Positions 27,694 to 33,723 of a stretch of 33,723 nt of DNA are shown piece after piece (the stretch's first letter is position 1; every line of letters starts with the position of its first letter). The notes under the pieces are model-generated. The model worked only from the letters and a program-made list of their open reading frames with translations, was not told where the DNA came from and ran no database searches. Source of the stretch: Desulfuromusa sp. (GTDB lineage: Bacteria > Desulfobacterota > Desulfuromonadia > Desulfuromonadales > Geopsychrobacteraceae); contig JAQIBX010000040.1 in the NCBI GenBank assembly GCA_027858895.1, positions 1 to 33,723 of the forward strand, written 5' to 3'. A program made the position numbers and the translations under genes.

Positions 27694-28575
27694 TTACTTT
27701 TTGCCGAAAAAAAGATTATGCATTGAACTAACGTTTTTAGGGCCGAGTCGACCTGATTTCTCGGTAATTATGCTCGTCATTTTCCCCATTTGCAGGTAGA
27801 GCGGTAACAGTTCTGGGGCAGCTTTTTTTAGTGCCTCTATATGGTCTGTAACGGTTCCAATATCGCCACGTACAATGGGGCCAGTTAATCCATGTTCGGG
27901 ACCGAGATCTTTCACATTATCCAAAGATGCTTGCACTAACGGTAACAACAGTGGAATTGTCTGATCTGGTTTGATCCCACAATGAACCAGCAGGTCACGG
28001 GCGGAAGCGAGCAACGTGACAAGGTAATTTGATGCGATACAGGCTGCGGTGTGGTAGAGCACTTTCTTATCGCCATCAATGGTAAAAGAATGACCGCCCA
28101 TGGCCTTGACCAGCTGTTGTCCCAATACCAACGTTTCTGGGTTGTCTCCTTCCAGGGCACAAGGTGCTTGATGCAGATGATCAAACGCTTTCTGGCGGTC
28201 GGCAAAAGGAAGCAATGGGTGCAGTGAGAGCAGGGACGCTAGCGATGAATGATGGCGCATGATTTCAGCGGGATGTAGGCCGCTGAAATGAATCAAAGTC
28301 GTTTGTTTTGAAAGATGACACGAAGCCTGAAGTTCCAATGCTATATTTTGAATTTGATCATCGGGCACTGCCAACAGGATTATTTGAGCGGTGGCACTAT
28401 CTGCAAGCTGATCTGAAGCCAGATCTGTCGGACAGCCGATAAATCCACAGGCTTCAGAGGCCCTTTGCCGCTTGCGGCTGATAAGTGCAGTTATCGGATA
28501 ACCGGCTTCATGCAGGCGTCTACTAACTGCGCAGCCAACCCGACCTGGGCCAATTAAGGCGATACTTTGTTTCAC
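27694..28575 (-). CDS. Rossmann/DUF2520 domain reductase-like protein
   Basis: The 293-residue protein begins KQSIALIGPGRVGCAVSRRL, a dinucleotide-binding Rossmann fold with GPGRVG at 9-14. It continues with the helical DUF2520 region containing HTAACIASNYLVTLL and GLTGPIVRGD. The architecture resembles ketopantoate and F420-dependent NADP reductases; some DUF2520 relatives have been linked to ketopantoate reduction in pantothenate synthesis, but nothing here proves the substrate. The start is GTG at 28575, overlapping the upstream gene's TGA as GTGA, so the two products probably act together. Confidence 0.85.
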   Translation of the reverse strand: MKQSIALIGPGRVGCAVSRRLHEAGYPITALISRKRQRASEACGFIGCPTDLASDQLADSATAQIILLAVPDDQIQNIALELQASCHLSKQTTLIHFSGLHPAEIMRHHSSLASLLSLHPLLPFADRQKAFDHLHQAPCALEGDNPETLVLGQQLVKAMGGHSFTIDGDKKVLYHTAACIASNYLVTLLASARDLLVHCGIKPDQTIPLLLPLVQASLDNVKDLGPEHGLTGPIVRGDIGTVTDHIEALKKAAPELLPLYLQMGKMTSIITEKSGRLGPKNVSSMHNLFFGKK

Positions 28576-29228
28576 GCCACCGAAGCCTGTAGTGATCCGA
28601 CCTGCTCTATTGTCCCTTCGAGATGATCACCGCTTTCGATTCTGCTGACGCCTGCAGGAGTTCCGGTCAGAATGATATCGCCTGTCTCCAGAGTGTAAAT
28701 GGCTGATATTTCAGCGATGATCTTTTCTACAGAGCGCATCATTTGATCTGTATTCCCCTGCTGACGAATTTCACCATTAACTTTCAGGGTGAGCTGAAGG
28801 TTGTTTGGGTTGTCAACTTTTGCAGCTGGGGTGAAGTCGGATATGGGGCAGGCCGTATCAAAGCCTTTAGCAATCTCCCATGGCAGGCCTTTGCTTTTCT
28901 GTTCACTCTGGATGTCACGCAGGGTTAAGTCAAAGGCAACGCCGTACCCAGCTAAGTGCGACAAAGCGTCTTTCTCCTGAATATGCTTACCTGATTTTCC
29001 CACCAGCAAGGCCAACTCTAGTTCATGATGGCAGTCGTTAGAATATTCAGGAATTTCAATAACACCACCATCGGCTAACAGGCTACTGGCTGGTTTACAG
29101 AAGATGACAGCACGGTCGGGCACTTTGCTGCCAAGCTCGCGGATATGGTCCAGATAATTTTGGCCTAAGCAGACAATTTTGCCAACTGTGTAGCTTTCCT
29201 GAGTGTTTTTTATTCGCACTTGGTGCAT
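28572..29228 (-). CDS. Fumarylacetoacetate hydrolase-family protein
   Basis: The 218-residue protein is a single-domain member of the FAH superfamily. It shows GKIVCLGQNYLDHIRELG, the metal-binding HHELELALLVG block (E69, E71), D100, and GDIILTGTPAGVSRIESGDH near the end. Relatives act as acylpyruvases, oxaloacetate decarboxylases or isomerases of aromatic breakdown. The short FAHD1-like form and lack of aromatic-pathway neighbours favour the first two, but this is inference. It starts at ATG 29228 after GGAGATAAA (read on the - strand) and overlaps the DUF2520 gene. Confidence 0.88.
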   Translation of the reverse strand: MHQVRIKNTQESYTVGKIVCLGQNYLDHIRELGSKVPDRAVIFCKPASSLLADGGVIEIPEYSNDCHHELELALLVGKSGKHIQEKDALSHLAGYGVAFDLTLRDIQSEQKSKGLPWEIAKGFDTACPISDFTPAAKVDNPNNLQLTLKVNGEIRQQGNTDQMMRSVEKIIAEISAIYTLETGDIILTGTPAGVSRIESGDHLEGTIEQVGSLQASVA

Positions 29229-29286
29229 TTTATCTCCTTCAAGGTGATTTGTTGGAAAGATTCCTGTTGGTTATCCTAAGATCTGA

Positions 29287-29316
29287 AAGATAGCGGTTTT
29301 TGGCTGTTAAACGCAA
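29287..29316 (-). promoter_or_regulatory. Possible promoter of the FAH/DUF2520 operon
   Basis: On the - strand TTGCGT (29316-29311) and TATCTT (29292-29287) are 18 bases apart, each matching the sigma-70 consensus at four of six bases. The predicted start would leave a leader of about 50 bases before the FAH-family gene. Confidence 0.35.
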
Positions 29317-29397
29317 GGCTTCTCGTTGCTGGTTTGGCCATTTTTCCTGTGTTAGTATGAATTTTGCCCCATAGAAACTATGTGATAAGGATGACTC

Positions 29398-30285
29398 ATG
29401 TATTATTTTAACTACGAAGAACCGGTATTTAGACCCCCCTCTGAAGCGCGATCATTGATCCTGCAAATTACCATCGGTTGCAGTCAGAATCAGTGTAGCT
29501 TTTGTGGCATGTACAAGATGAAACAGTTTCGGATTCGTAGTGTGGCAGATATTGCTGCTGAAATTGATGCCATACCAGGGGGACACCGCAACCACTATCA
29601 ACGAATCTTTCTTGCCGATGGAGATGCTCTGGTCTATCCGCAGCCACAATTGATTGAGATTCTAGATCTATTGAATCATAAATTTAAGAATTTGACCCGC
29701 GTCGGTATCTATGCCTCGCCGAAAAGTTTGACGACCAAGAATGTTGAGGAATTGCAGCAACTTAAATTAAGGAAGTTACGCATACTTTACTTCGGTCTCG
29801 AAAGTGGTGATGCTGCGACGCTGAAGTTGACAAATAAAGGTTACAATCCGGAACAGATGCTGGAACTTTGTCGTAAGGCACAGACTGCTGGGATGAAATT
29901 GTCGATTACTGCAATTCTCGGTCTGGCCGGTCGGACCCGTAGTAGTGAACATGCTGCTGCGACAGCTGCGTGGATCAACCAACTTTCACCCGAATATTTC
30001 TCATTATTGACCATGTTTCGGCGTCACAATGATGCTTATTTTGAGCAGATTGAGCCACTGACGAATGGTGAAATTATCGAGGAAGCGTTGCTGATTGTAA
30101 AAAACTTGCAGCCACAAAAAACAATTTTGCGCTCAAATCATGTTTCGAATATTTTTAATCTTGCGGGGAGCTATCCAAAAGATCGGGAGAAATTAATTGT
30201 TCAGGCTGAAGCTGCTCTCGCAGAAGCACGTAGCCATCCTGATTGGTTTGCTCAGGTGCCTGATTACGGTGAGGCATATTTCTGA
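29398..30285 (+). CDS. Radical SAM protein of unknown substrate
   Basis: The 295-residue protein has a radical SAM core. The cluster cysteines are C28, C33 and C36 (GCSQNQCSFCGMYK), spaced CX4CX2C rather than the common CX3CX2C. Later blocks include FLADGDALVYP and YFGLESGD, which fit the SAM-binding barrel strands. I recognise the pattern TIGC..N.C.FC.MYK as a widespread COG1032-like group with no assigned reaction known to me. There is no B12-binding or TRAM domain. It starts at ATG 29398 after AAGGA (29387-29391) and stands alone, divergent from the FAH gene. Its stop codon overlaps the start of a long inverted repeat. Confidence 0.88.
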   Translation: MYYFNYEEPVFRPPSEARSLILQITIGCSQNQCSFCGMYKMKQFRIRSVADIAAEIDAIPGGHRNHYQRIFLADGDALVYPQPQLIEILDLLNHKFKNLTRVGIYASPKSLTTKNVEELQQLKLRKLRILYFGLESGDAATLKLTNKGYNPEQMLELCRKAQTAGMKLSITAILGLAGRTRSSEHAAATAAWINQLSPEYFSLLTMFRRHNDAYFEQIEPLTNGEIIEEALLIVKNLQPQKTILRSNHVSNIFNLAGSYPKDREKLIVQAEAALAEARSHPDWFAQVPDYGEAYF

Positions 30286-30413
30286 TGGCGTCGCAAAAAA
30301 GTCCGTTCTCCTGTGTTGCAGCAGTTTTTCAGGACCTTGACATACCCTGTGTATGCCTTCACCCCTGAAAAACAACTACGCCTTGGAGATCGAAATTTTT
30401 GCTTAGCCATTCG
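30284..30413. repeat. Long nested imperfect inverted repeat between convergent genes
   Basis: About 130 bases fold back on themselves. ATGGC (30285-30289) pairs with GCCAT (30406-30410), GCAAAAA (30293-30299) with TTTTTGC (30396-30402), CTCC (30309-30312) with GGAG (30385-30388), and GTTTTTCAGG (30324-30333) exactly with CCTGAAAAAC (30364-30373). The centre is a hairpin CATAC-CCTGT-GTATG (30341-30355). It starts inside the radical SAM stop codon and ends 23 bases from ackA. It may serve as a bidirectional terminator, or be a dispersed palindromic repeat or miniature mobile element; one copy cannot tell. Confidence 0.8.
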
Positions 30414-30436
30414 TTTTTTGCGAACAGCAGTTATTT

Positions 30437-31702
30437 TCACTTGCGTTGAAAAGTCCTTTCAGTAAATGAATATTTGAAATTCATGTGATCTGTATAGGTT
30501 TCTTCCAGAATTGCAACAACGTCTTCAGTAAATACCAGTTCCTCATCTGTTGGAATGACAAAAACTTTGACCGGAGAATCGGGTGTGGTGATCGTTGTTT
30601 CCACTTTGCGGGTCATCGTGGTGCGGTTTTTTTCCTTATCCAGTTTGATGCCGATATGTTCCAGATTCTCCAGAGATTTTTCACGGATCAACCACGCCAT
30701 CTCGCCAACCCCGGCGGTAAAGACGACAGCATCCAGTCGGCCAAGGATTGCGCAGTAGGAACCAATATATTTCTTGAGTCGGTAGCCTTCAATCTCCAGC
30801 GCCAGGGTACAGCGTTCATTGCCAGACTCAGCAGCTTCAATGACATCCCGACGGTCTGTAAACTCACCAGTAATGCCCAGAATCCCCGATTTTTTATTCA
30901 GAATACTGTCGATTTCTTTTGGTGATAAATTCTCGCGTTCCATAATGAATGCTGGAATTGCCGGATCAATATCTCCGCAGCGGGTTCCCATGACAGCGCC
31001 CTCTAAAGGTGTGAGACCCATTGATGTGTCGATTGAAATGCCATTTTTGATTGCCGCGTGGGAGACGCCATTACCAATATGCATGGTAATAATATTGCAG
31101 TCTTTAGGATTTTTCTGTAGCAGAACCGCAGCACGCTTAGAGACATAAAGATGGCTGGTGCCGTGAAAACCATAACGACGTACACCATGCTTTTCATACC
31201 ATTCCTGTGGAACCGGATAAGTATAGGCATGTTCTGGCATCGTTTGGTGAAAAGCGGTATCAAAAATAGCAATATGGGGGACATCGGGCAGATTTATTTG
31301 AGCCGCTTCAATCCCAGAAATATTTGGGGGGTTGTGCAGCGGGGCCAGATGTTGAACTTCCTTGATGGCATTAAGGACAGCGTCGTTGATCAGCACGGAA
31401 CAGGTAAACTTCTCACCACCATGTACGACCCGATGACCTACGGCTGAAATCTGACTCATGTCTGCAACAACTCCGTAGGTTTTATCTGTAAGGATTTTGA
31501 CAATCAGATGGACGGCCGTTTTGTGATCGGGACACTCATATTCTTCCCGGTAGGTTTCGCGGCCGGGGACTTCATGAATGATATAAGAATCGCCGATGGT
31601 GACACGTTCAACCATCCCCTTCGCGATGACCACGTTTTTTTTCCAGTCAAACAGCTGATATTTTACCGAGGAGCTACCACAATTCAGTGCCAGAATGTCC
31701 AT
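30437..31702 (-). CDS. ackA: Acetate kinase
   Basis: The 421-residue enzyme interconverts acetate plus ATP and acetyl phosphate plus ADP. It opens with DILALNCGSSSVKYQLFDW and carries VVHGGEKFT, RRYGFHGTSH, TMHIGNGVSHAA and AVVFTAGVGEM, the acetate and sugar kinase family signatures; the length is slightly above the usual 400. It starts at ATG 31702 after AAGGAG (read on the - strand). Phosphotransacetylase (pta), its usual partner, is not within the window. I found no convincing promoter in the A+T-rich upstream gap. Confidence 0.97.
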   Translation of the reverse strand: MDILALNCGSSSVKYQLFDWKKNVVIAKGMVERVTIGDSYIIHEVPGRETYREEYECPDHKTAVHLIVKILTDKTYGVVADMSQISAVGHRVVHGGEKFTCSVLINDAVLNAIKEVQHLAPLHNPPNISGIEAAQINLPDVPHIAIFDTAFHQTMPEHAYTYPVPQEWYEKHGVRRYGFHGTSHLYVSKRAAVLLQKNPKDCNIITMHIGNGVSHAAIKNGISIDTSMGLTPLEGAVMGTRCGDIDPAIPAFIMERENLSPKEIDSILNKKSGILGITGEFTDRRDVIEAAESGNERCTLALEIEGYRLKKYIGSYCAILGRLDAVVFTAGVGEMAWLIREKSLENLEHIGIKLDKEKNRTTMTRKVETTITTPDSPVKVFVIPTDEELVFTEDVVAILEETYTDHMNFKYSFTERTFQRK

Positions 31703-31859
31703 ACTTAGATCTCCTTGAAGTCAACGAGCCGTCTTATTTGAAGTTAGGATTACCTGGAACCGCGATGGAGATAAACCCTTTAATCATAAAGTTATTATTG
31801 ATAGAATCGATCAACAAACTAGCTTGAATGGCAGCTTTTTTGCAAGGTTTTTTCTGCTC

Positions 31860-31888
31860 TGGACAGCGACTTGAATATCTGTTAAAAG
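31860..31888 (+). promoter_or_regulatory. Possible promoter of the ferredoxin gene
   Basis: TGGACA (31860-31865) and TAAAAG (31883-31888) are separated by 17 bases, about 60 bases before the ferredoxin ATG. The -35 is five of six to consensus; the -10 is weaker. A perfect short palindrome (31900-31916) would lie just past the transcription start. Confidence 0.35.
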
Positions 31889-31899
31889 ACAGAACGACG

Positions 31900-31916
31900 C
31901 ACTCGATAGTCGAGTG
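31900..31916. promoter_or_regulatory. Perfect 7-bp palindrome in the ferredoxin leader
   Basis: CACTCGA (31900-31906) and TCGAGTG (31910-31916) are exact reverse complements around TAG. The element lies 30 bases before the ferredoxin ATG. It could be an operator for a dimeric regulator or a short 5' RNA hairpin protecting an abundant message. The sequence does not match a site I can name. Confidence 0.45.
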
Positions 31917-31946
31917 AAAAAAATCTCATATTTTGGAGGAATAATC

Positions 31947-32114
31947 ATGGCTCATGTAATTTCTGACGAGTGTATTGCTTGTGGTGCTTGCCTGCCCACT
32001 TGTCCCGTTGAAGCAATCAGTGAAGGCGATATCTACACTATTGACGCTGATCTCTGTACTGATTGTGGTGCTTGTACCGATTCTTGTCCGGTAGATGCTA
32101 TCTCTGCTGAATAA
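31947..32114 (+). CDS. 2[4Fe-4S] ferredoxin
   Basis: The 55-residue protein is a classic clostridial-type dicluster ferredoxin. Its two CX2CX2CX3CP motifs use C9, C12, C15, C19 and C37, C40, C43, C47. Such proteins carry low-potential electrons, for example for pyruvate:ferredoxin oxidoreductase or hydrogenase. The frame is open to 31914, but ATG 31947 follows a strong GGAGGA (31935-31940) and gives the family start AHVISDECIACGAC. It is a single gene with its own terminator. Confidence 0.97.
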   Translation: MAHVISDECIACGACLPTCPVEAISEGDIYTIDADLCTDCGACTDSCPVDAISAE

Positions 32115-32140
32115 TCAGCACTGATCAGTAACAAAATTAT

Positions 32141-32176
32141 GGCGGTAACTGTTTCGGACGGTTGCCGTCTTTTTTT
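32141..32176 (+). terminator. Intrinsic terminator after the ferredoxin gene
   Basis: GGCGGTAACTGT (32141-32152) pairs with ACGGTTGCCGTC (32158-32169), allowing three G-T wobbles, around a TTCGG loop. It is followed by seven T residues (32170-32176). It begins 26 bases past the ferredoxin stop. Confidence 0.85.
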
Positions 32177-32193
32177 GTGTCACGATTGAATTG

Positions 32194-32238
32194 AAAAAAT
32201 GGGGGGGGGGGAGTACGTAAAAAATGGGGGAGTGACGT
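32194..32238. repeat. Tandem duplication containing a poly-G tract
   Basis: Copy one is AAAAAAT, 11 G, AGTACGT (32194-32218). Copy two is AAAAAAT, 5 G, AGTGACGT (32219-32238). The copies are adjacent and differ mainly in G-tract length, a form expected from slippage. It is non-coding, between the ferredoxin terminator and the end of the DUF3426 gene. Confidence 0.85.
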
Positions 32239-32245
32239 TGGAAGT

Positions 32246-33325
32246 TTATTCAGTAGCAGGTTGAGAGGATGTGACTTTCACGCTGAATTCCGAGAGGCTT
32301 TGAGGCAGATCTTTAAAAACAATATCAAAAGGGATGGATTGTTTGCTGTCAATTTTCATATTGCTGAGGTTATTGCCAAACTGGTTTCCCATGATTTTCT
32401 CCAGCTCTAAAAATGACAGCGATGATAACTTCTCATCATCAATGGCGTTGCCGCAAAAAACAGTTTTTTGCAGCAACGGTTTGCCATTCTGATCAAAAAT
32501 GACCCCCTTAACCTGTATTGCTGCGCGGGCTTCGGCAAAGTTATTGATTGCTTCTCCGCGGATCAGAAAAAATTCACCATCGTGTTCGTTTTGGATGAAT
32601 TTCCCTTCCAGGTTGCTGAGGGTGATCTGGCCGGTTTGCACCGGCCGCTCAATTTGTTGTCCAAAAATCTGCTGGATCGTCTGATTCAGCTGATCCGTTC
32701 CATTCATATAGACGAACACACCGCCAACAATCATTATTCCCAAAATCAACAACAACAGAACTCTGATGATACTGGAAACCGGATTACCTTTCTTCTCCTG
32801 AACAGCTTGTGCTGGTTGTGACGGGAAATCTGGTTCAGTTGGCTTTTCCTCGTCTTTAGTAAATATACTGGCAACTTCTGCTGCAGTCGCCTCGGGAAGC
32901 TTAACGTCCGCACTTGTCTGGTTATCTTCGGCAGTAAAAACTTTTTCTATCGTGCTGATAGACTCTTCGGCAGATTCGGTAAAGGTGAAATCTTCTTCAG
33001 TATCTGCTGCTGCGCCGAAGGTAAAGGATTCCTTCTCGGCTGTGCTGGAGTCCAGTTCCTGGAATTTGTCGTAATCGAAATCAGCTTTTTCAGCGGTTTT
33101 TTCGTTGACGTTTTCGTCGGAGAGGGAGGGCTGCTCCATGGAGTCGCTGACTGGTTCCTCTAGGAAATTGTCTACTTCTTCGAGAAACGGCAATTGCTGT
33201 TCAAGCGGTTTTTCTGCTAGAAAAACATGTTTACAGCGAGCGCAACGAACCTTTGCACCCTTGTCAGGGATTCGATCGGAATTAACGTTAAATTGGGTCG
33301 AACACTCGGGACAAACAATGATCAT
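32246..33325 (-). CDS. Zinc-ribbon and DUF3426 single-pass membrane protein
   Basis: The 359-residue protein begins IIVCPECSTQFNVNSDRIPD, an MJ0042-type zinc ribbon with C5, C8, C28 and C31. A long acidic, low-complexity linker (about 45-175) follows, then one membrane helix (about 185-207, rich in Leu, Ile and Val), and a C-terminal DUF3426 domain (about 220-355). By topology the zinc ribbon is likely cytoplasmic and the DUF3426 domain periplasmic, though there is no direct proof. Relatives are common in proteobacteria but lack a settled function. It starts at ATG 33325 after AAAGGAG (read on the - strand), 80 bases after hpt. Confidence 0.88.
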   Translation of the reverse strand: MIIVCPECSTQFNVNSDRIPDKGAKVRCARCKHVFLAEKPLEQQLPFLEEVDNFLEEPVSDSMEQPSLSDENVNEKTAEKADFDYDKFQELDSSTAEKESFTFGAAADTEEDFTFTESAEESISTIEKVFTAEDNQTSADVKLPEATAAEVASIFTKDEEKPTEPDFPSQPAQAVQEKKGNPVSSIIRVLLLLILGIMIVGGVFVYMNGTDQLNQTIQQIFGQQIERPVQTGQITLSNLEGKFIQNEHDGEFFLIRGEAINNFAEARAAIQVKGVIFDQNGKPLLQKTVFCGNAIDDEKLSSLSFLELEKIMGNQFGNNLSNMKIDSKQSIPFDIVFKDLPQSLSEFSVKVTSSQPATE

Positions 33326-33391
33326 CAGGCGCTCTCCTTTGGCAGGGTTAATTCAAACAGTGAACCAGCTCTTCGTAGCTAAAGCACTACT

Positions 33392-33403
33392 CCGGTTAAC
33401 CGG
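33392..33403. repeat. 12-bp perfect palindrome after hpt
   Basis: CCGGTTAACCGG lies two bases past the hpt stop, in the 80-base gap before the DUF3426 gene. There is no T tract after it on the - strand, so it is not a standard terminator. It could be a weak processing or attenuation hairpin, or chance. Confidence 0.3.
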
Positions 33404-33405
33404 GG

Positions 33406-33723
33406 TTAGTCAGTTTCAACCAGGTAAATATCGGGCAGATTGCGGTACTTTTCATCGTGATCAAGTCCGTAGCCGATAATAAAACCATCTTCCATGCTGA
33501 TGCCGATATAGTCTGCTTCAATGTCAACTTCGCGGCGTGCCCTCTTGTCGATCAATGTACAGATTTTTAAGGAACGAGGCTCTTGTAACAGTAATTTATT
33601 GTAGAGGCATTCCAGAGTATAGCCACTATCAACAATATCTTCGACGATGATAACATGGCGATCACGGATCGGCATTTCAAGTTCTTTACGGAACTCAATG
33701 ATTCCGGAAGTCTTGGTACCGGA
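33406..33723 (-). CDS. hpt: Hypoxanthine phosphoribosyltransferase, C-terminal part (partial)
   Basis: The frame runs off the window end; 105 residues are visible, starting SGTKTSGIIEFRKELEMPIR. HVIIVEDIVDSGYTL is the PRPP-binding loop of the phosphoribosyltransferase fold. LKICTLIDKRARREVDIEAD and GYGLDHDEKYRNLPDIYLV are the usual hypoxanthine-guanine type C-terminus. The enzyme salvages hypoxanthine and guanine to IMP and GMP. The start codon is outside the window. Confidence 0.95.
   Translation of the reverse strand, partial: SGTKTSGIIEFRKELEMPIRDRHVIIVEDIVDSGYTLECLYNKLLLQEPRSLKICTLIDKRARREVDIEADYIGISMEDGFIIGYGLDHDEKYRNLPDIYLVETD

Noticed and set aside
29370-29382. Short inverted repeat CATAG-AAA-CTATG before the radical SAM gene
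   Set aside because: Five-base arms are expected by chance in this A+T-rich gap; no operator can be claimed.
30485-30925. A 146-codon open frame on the + strand
   Set aside because: It is antisense to the conserved C-terminal half of ackA and looks like a shadow frame.
31798-31814. FNR-like half sites TTGAT and ATCAA upstream of ackA
   Set aside because: The half sites are seven bases apart instead of the four typical of FNR, so I do not call an FNR site.

Overview
The window looks like a core chromosomal segment of an anaerobic deltaproteobacterium of the Desulfuromonas/Geobacter type. This is inferred from gene order and protein style, not from a database search. The clues are a fused tuf-S10-spc-alpha ribosomal super-operon, a glyQ-glyS-ppdK block, an HDOD-domain signalling kinase, a zinc-ribbon/DUF3426 protein beside hpt, acetate kinase and a small 2[4Fe-4S] ferredoxin. 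I saw no tRNA, rRNA, CRISPR array, transposase or phage gene, and no gene-free stretch longer than 300 bases.

Positions 1-15015 (+ strand) hold the end of tuf followed by rpsJ, rplC, rplD, rplW, rplB, rpsS, rplV, rpsC, rplP, rpmC, rpsQ, rplN, rplX, rplE, rpsN, rpsH, rplF, rplR, rpsE, rpmD, rplO, secY, adk, map, rpmJ, rpsM, rpsK, rpsD, rpoA and rplQ. Spacing is tight throughout and the run ends at a perfect 16-bp-stem terminator (15085-15127). infA, often found between map and rpmJ, is absent there. Several proteins keep their zinc-binding cysteines (S14, S4, L36, L24, adenylate kinase). Many genes start with GTG or TTG.

Positions 15220-23172 (+) hold mgtE (Mg2+ transport), recO (recombination repair), glyQ and glyS (glycyl-tRNA synthetase) and ppdK (pyruvate phosphate dikinase). 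A near-consensus promoter precedes glyQ, and a strong bidirectional terminator (23183-23225) follows ppdK.

Positions 23232-29228 (- strand) hold two two-gene units. One is an HDOD-GAF-histidine kinase translationally coupled to a REC-PAS-GGDEF-EAL protein, probably a complete signalling pair acting on cyclic di-GMP. The other is a fumarylacetoacetate-hydrolase-family enzyme overlapping a Rossmann/DUF2520 reductase-like protein.

Positions 29398-33723 are mixed in orientation: a radical SAM protein (+), a long nested inverted repeat, ackA (-), a dicluster ferredoxin (+) with its own terminator, an odd duplicated poly-G tract, a zinc-ribbon/DUF3426 membrane protein (-) and the C-terminal part of hpt (-, cut by the window edge).

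I found no clear novel defence or biosynthetic system. The items most worth a second look are the HDOD kinase/c-di-GMP pair, the inverted repeat at 30284-30413, the poly-G duplication at 32194-32238, the FAH/DUF2520 pair and the radical SAM protein with CX4CX2C spacing.
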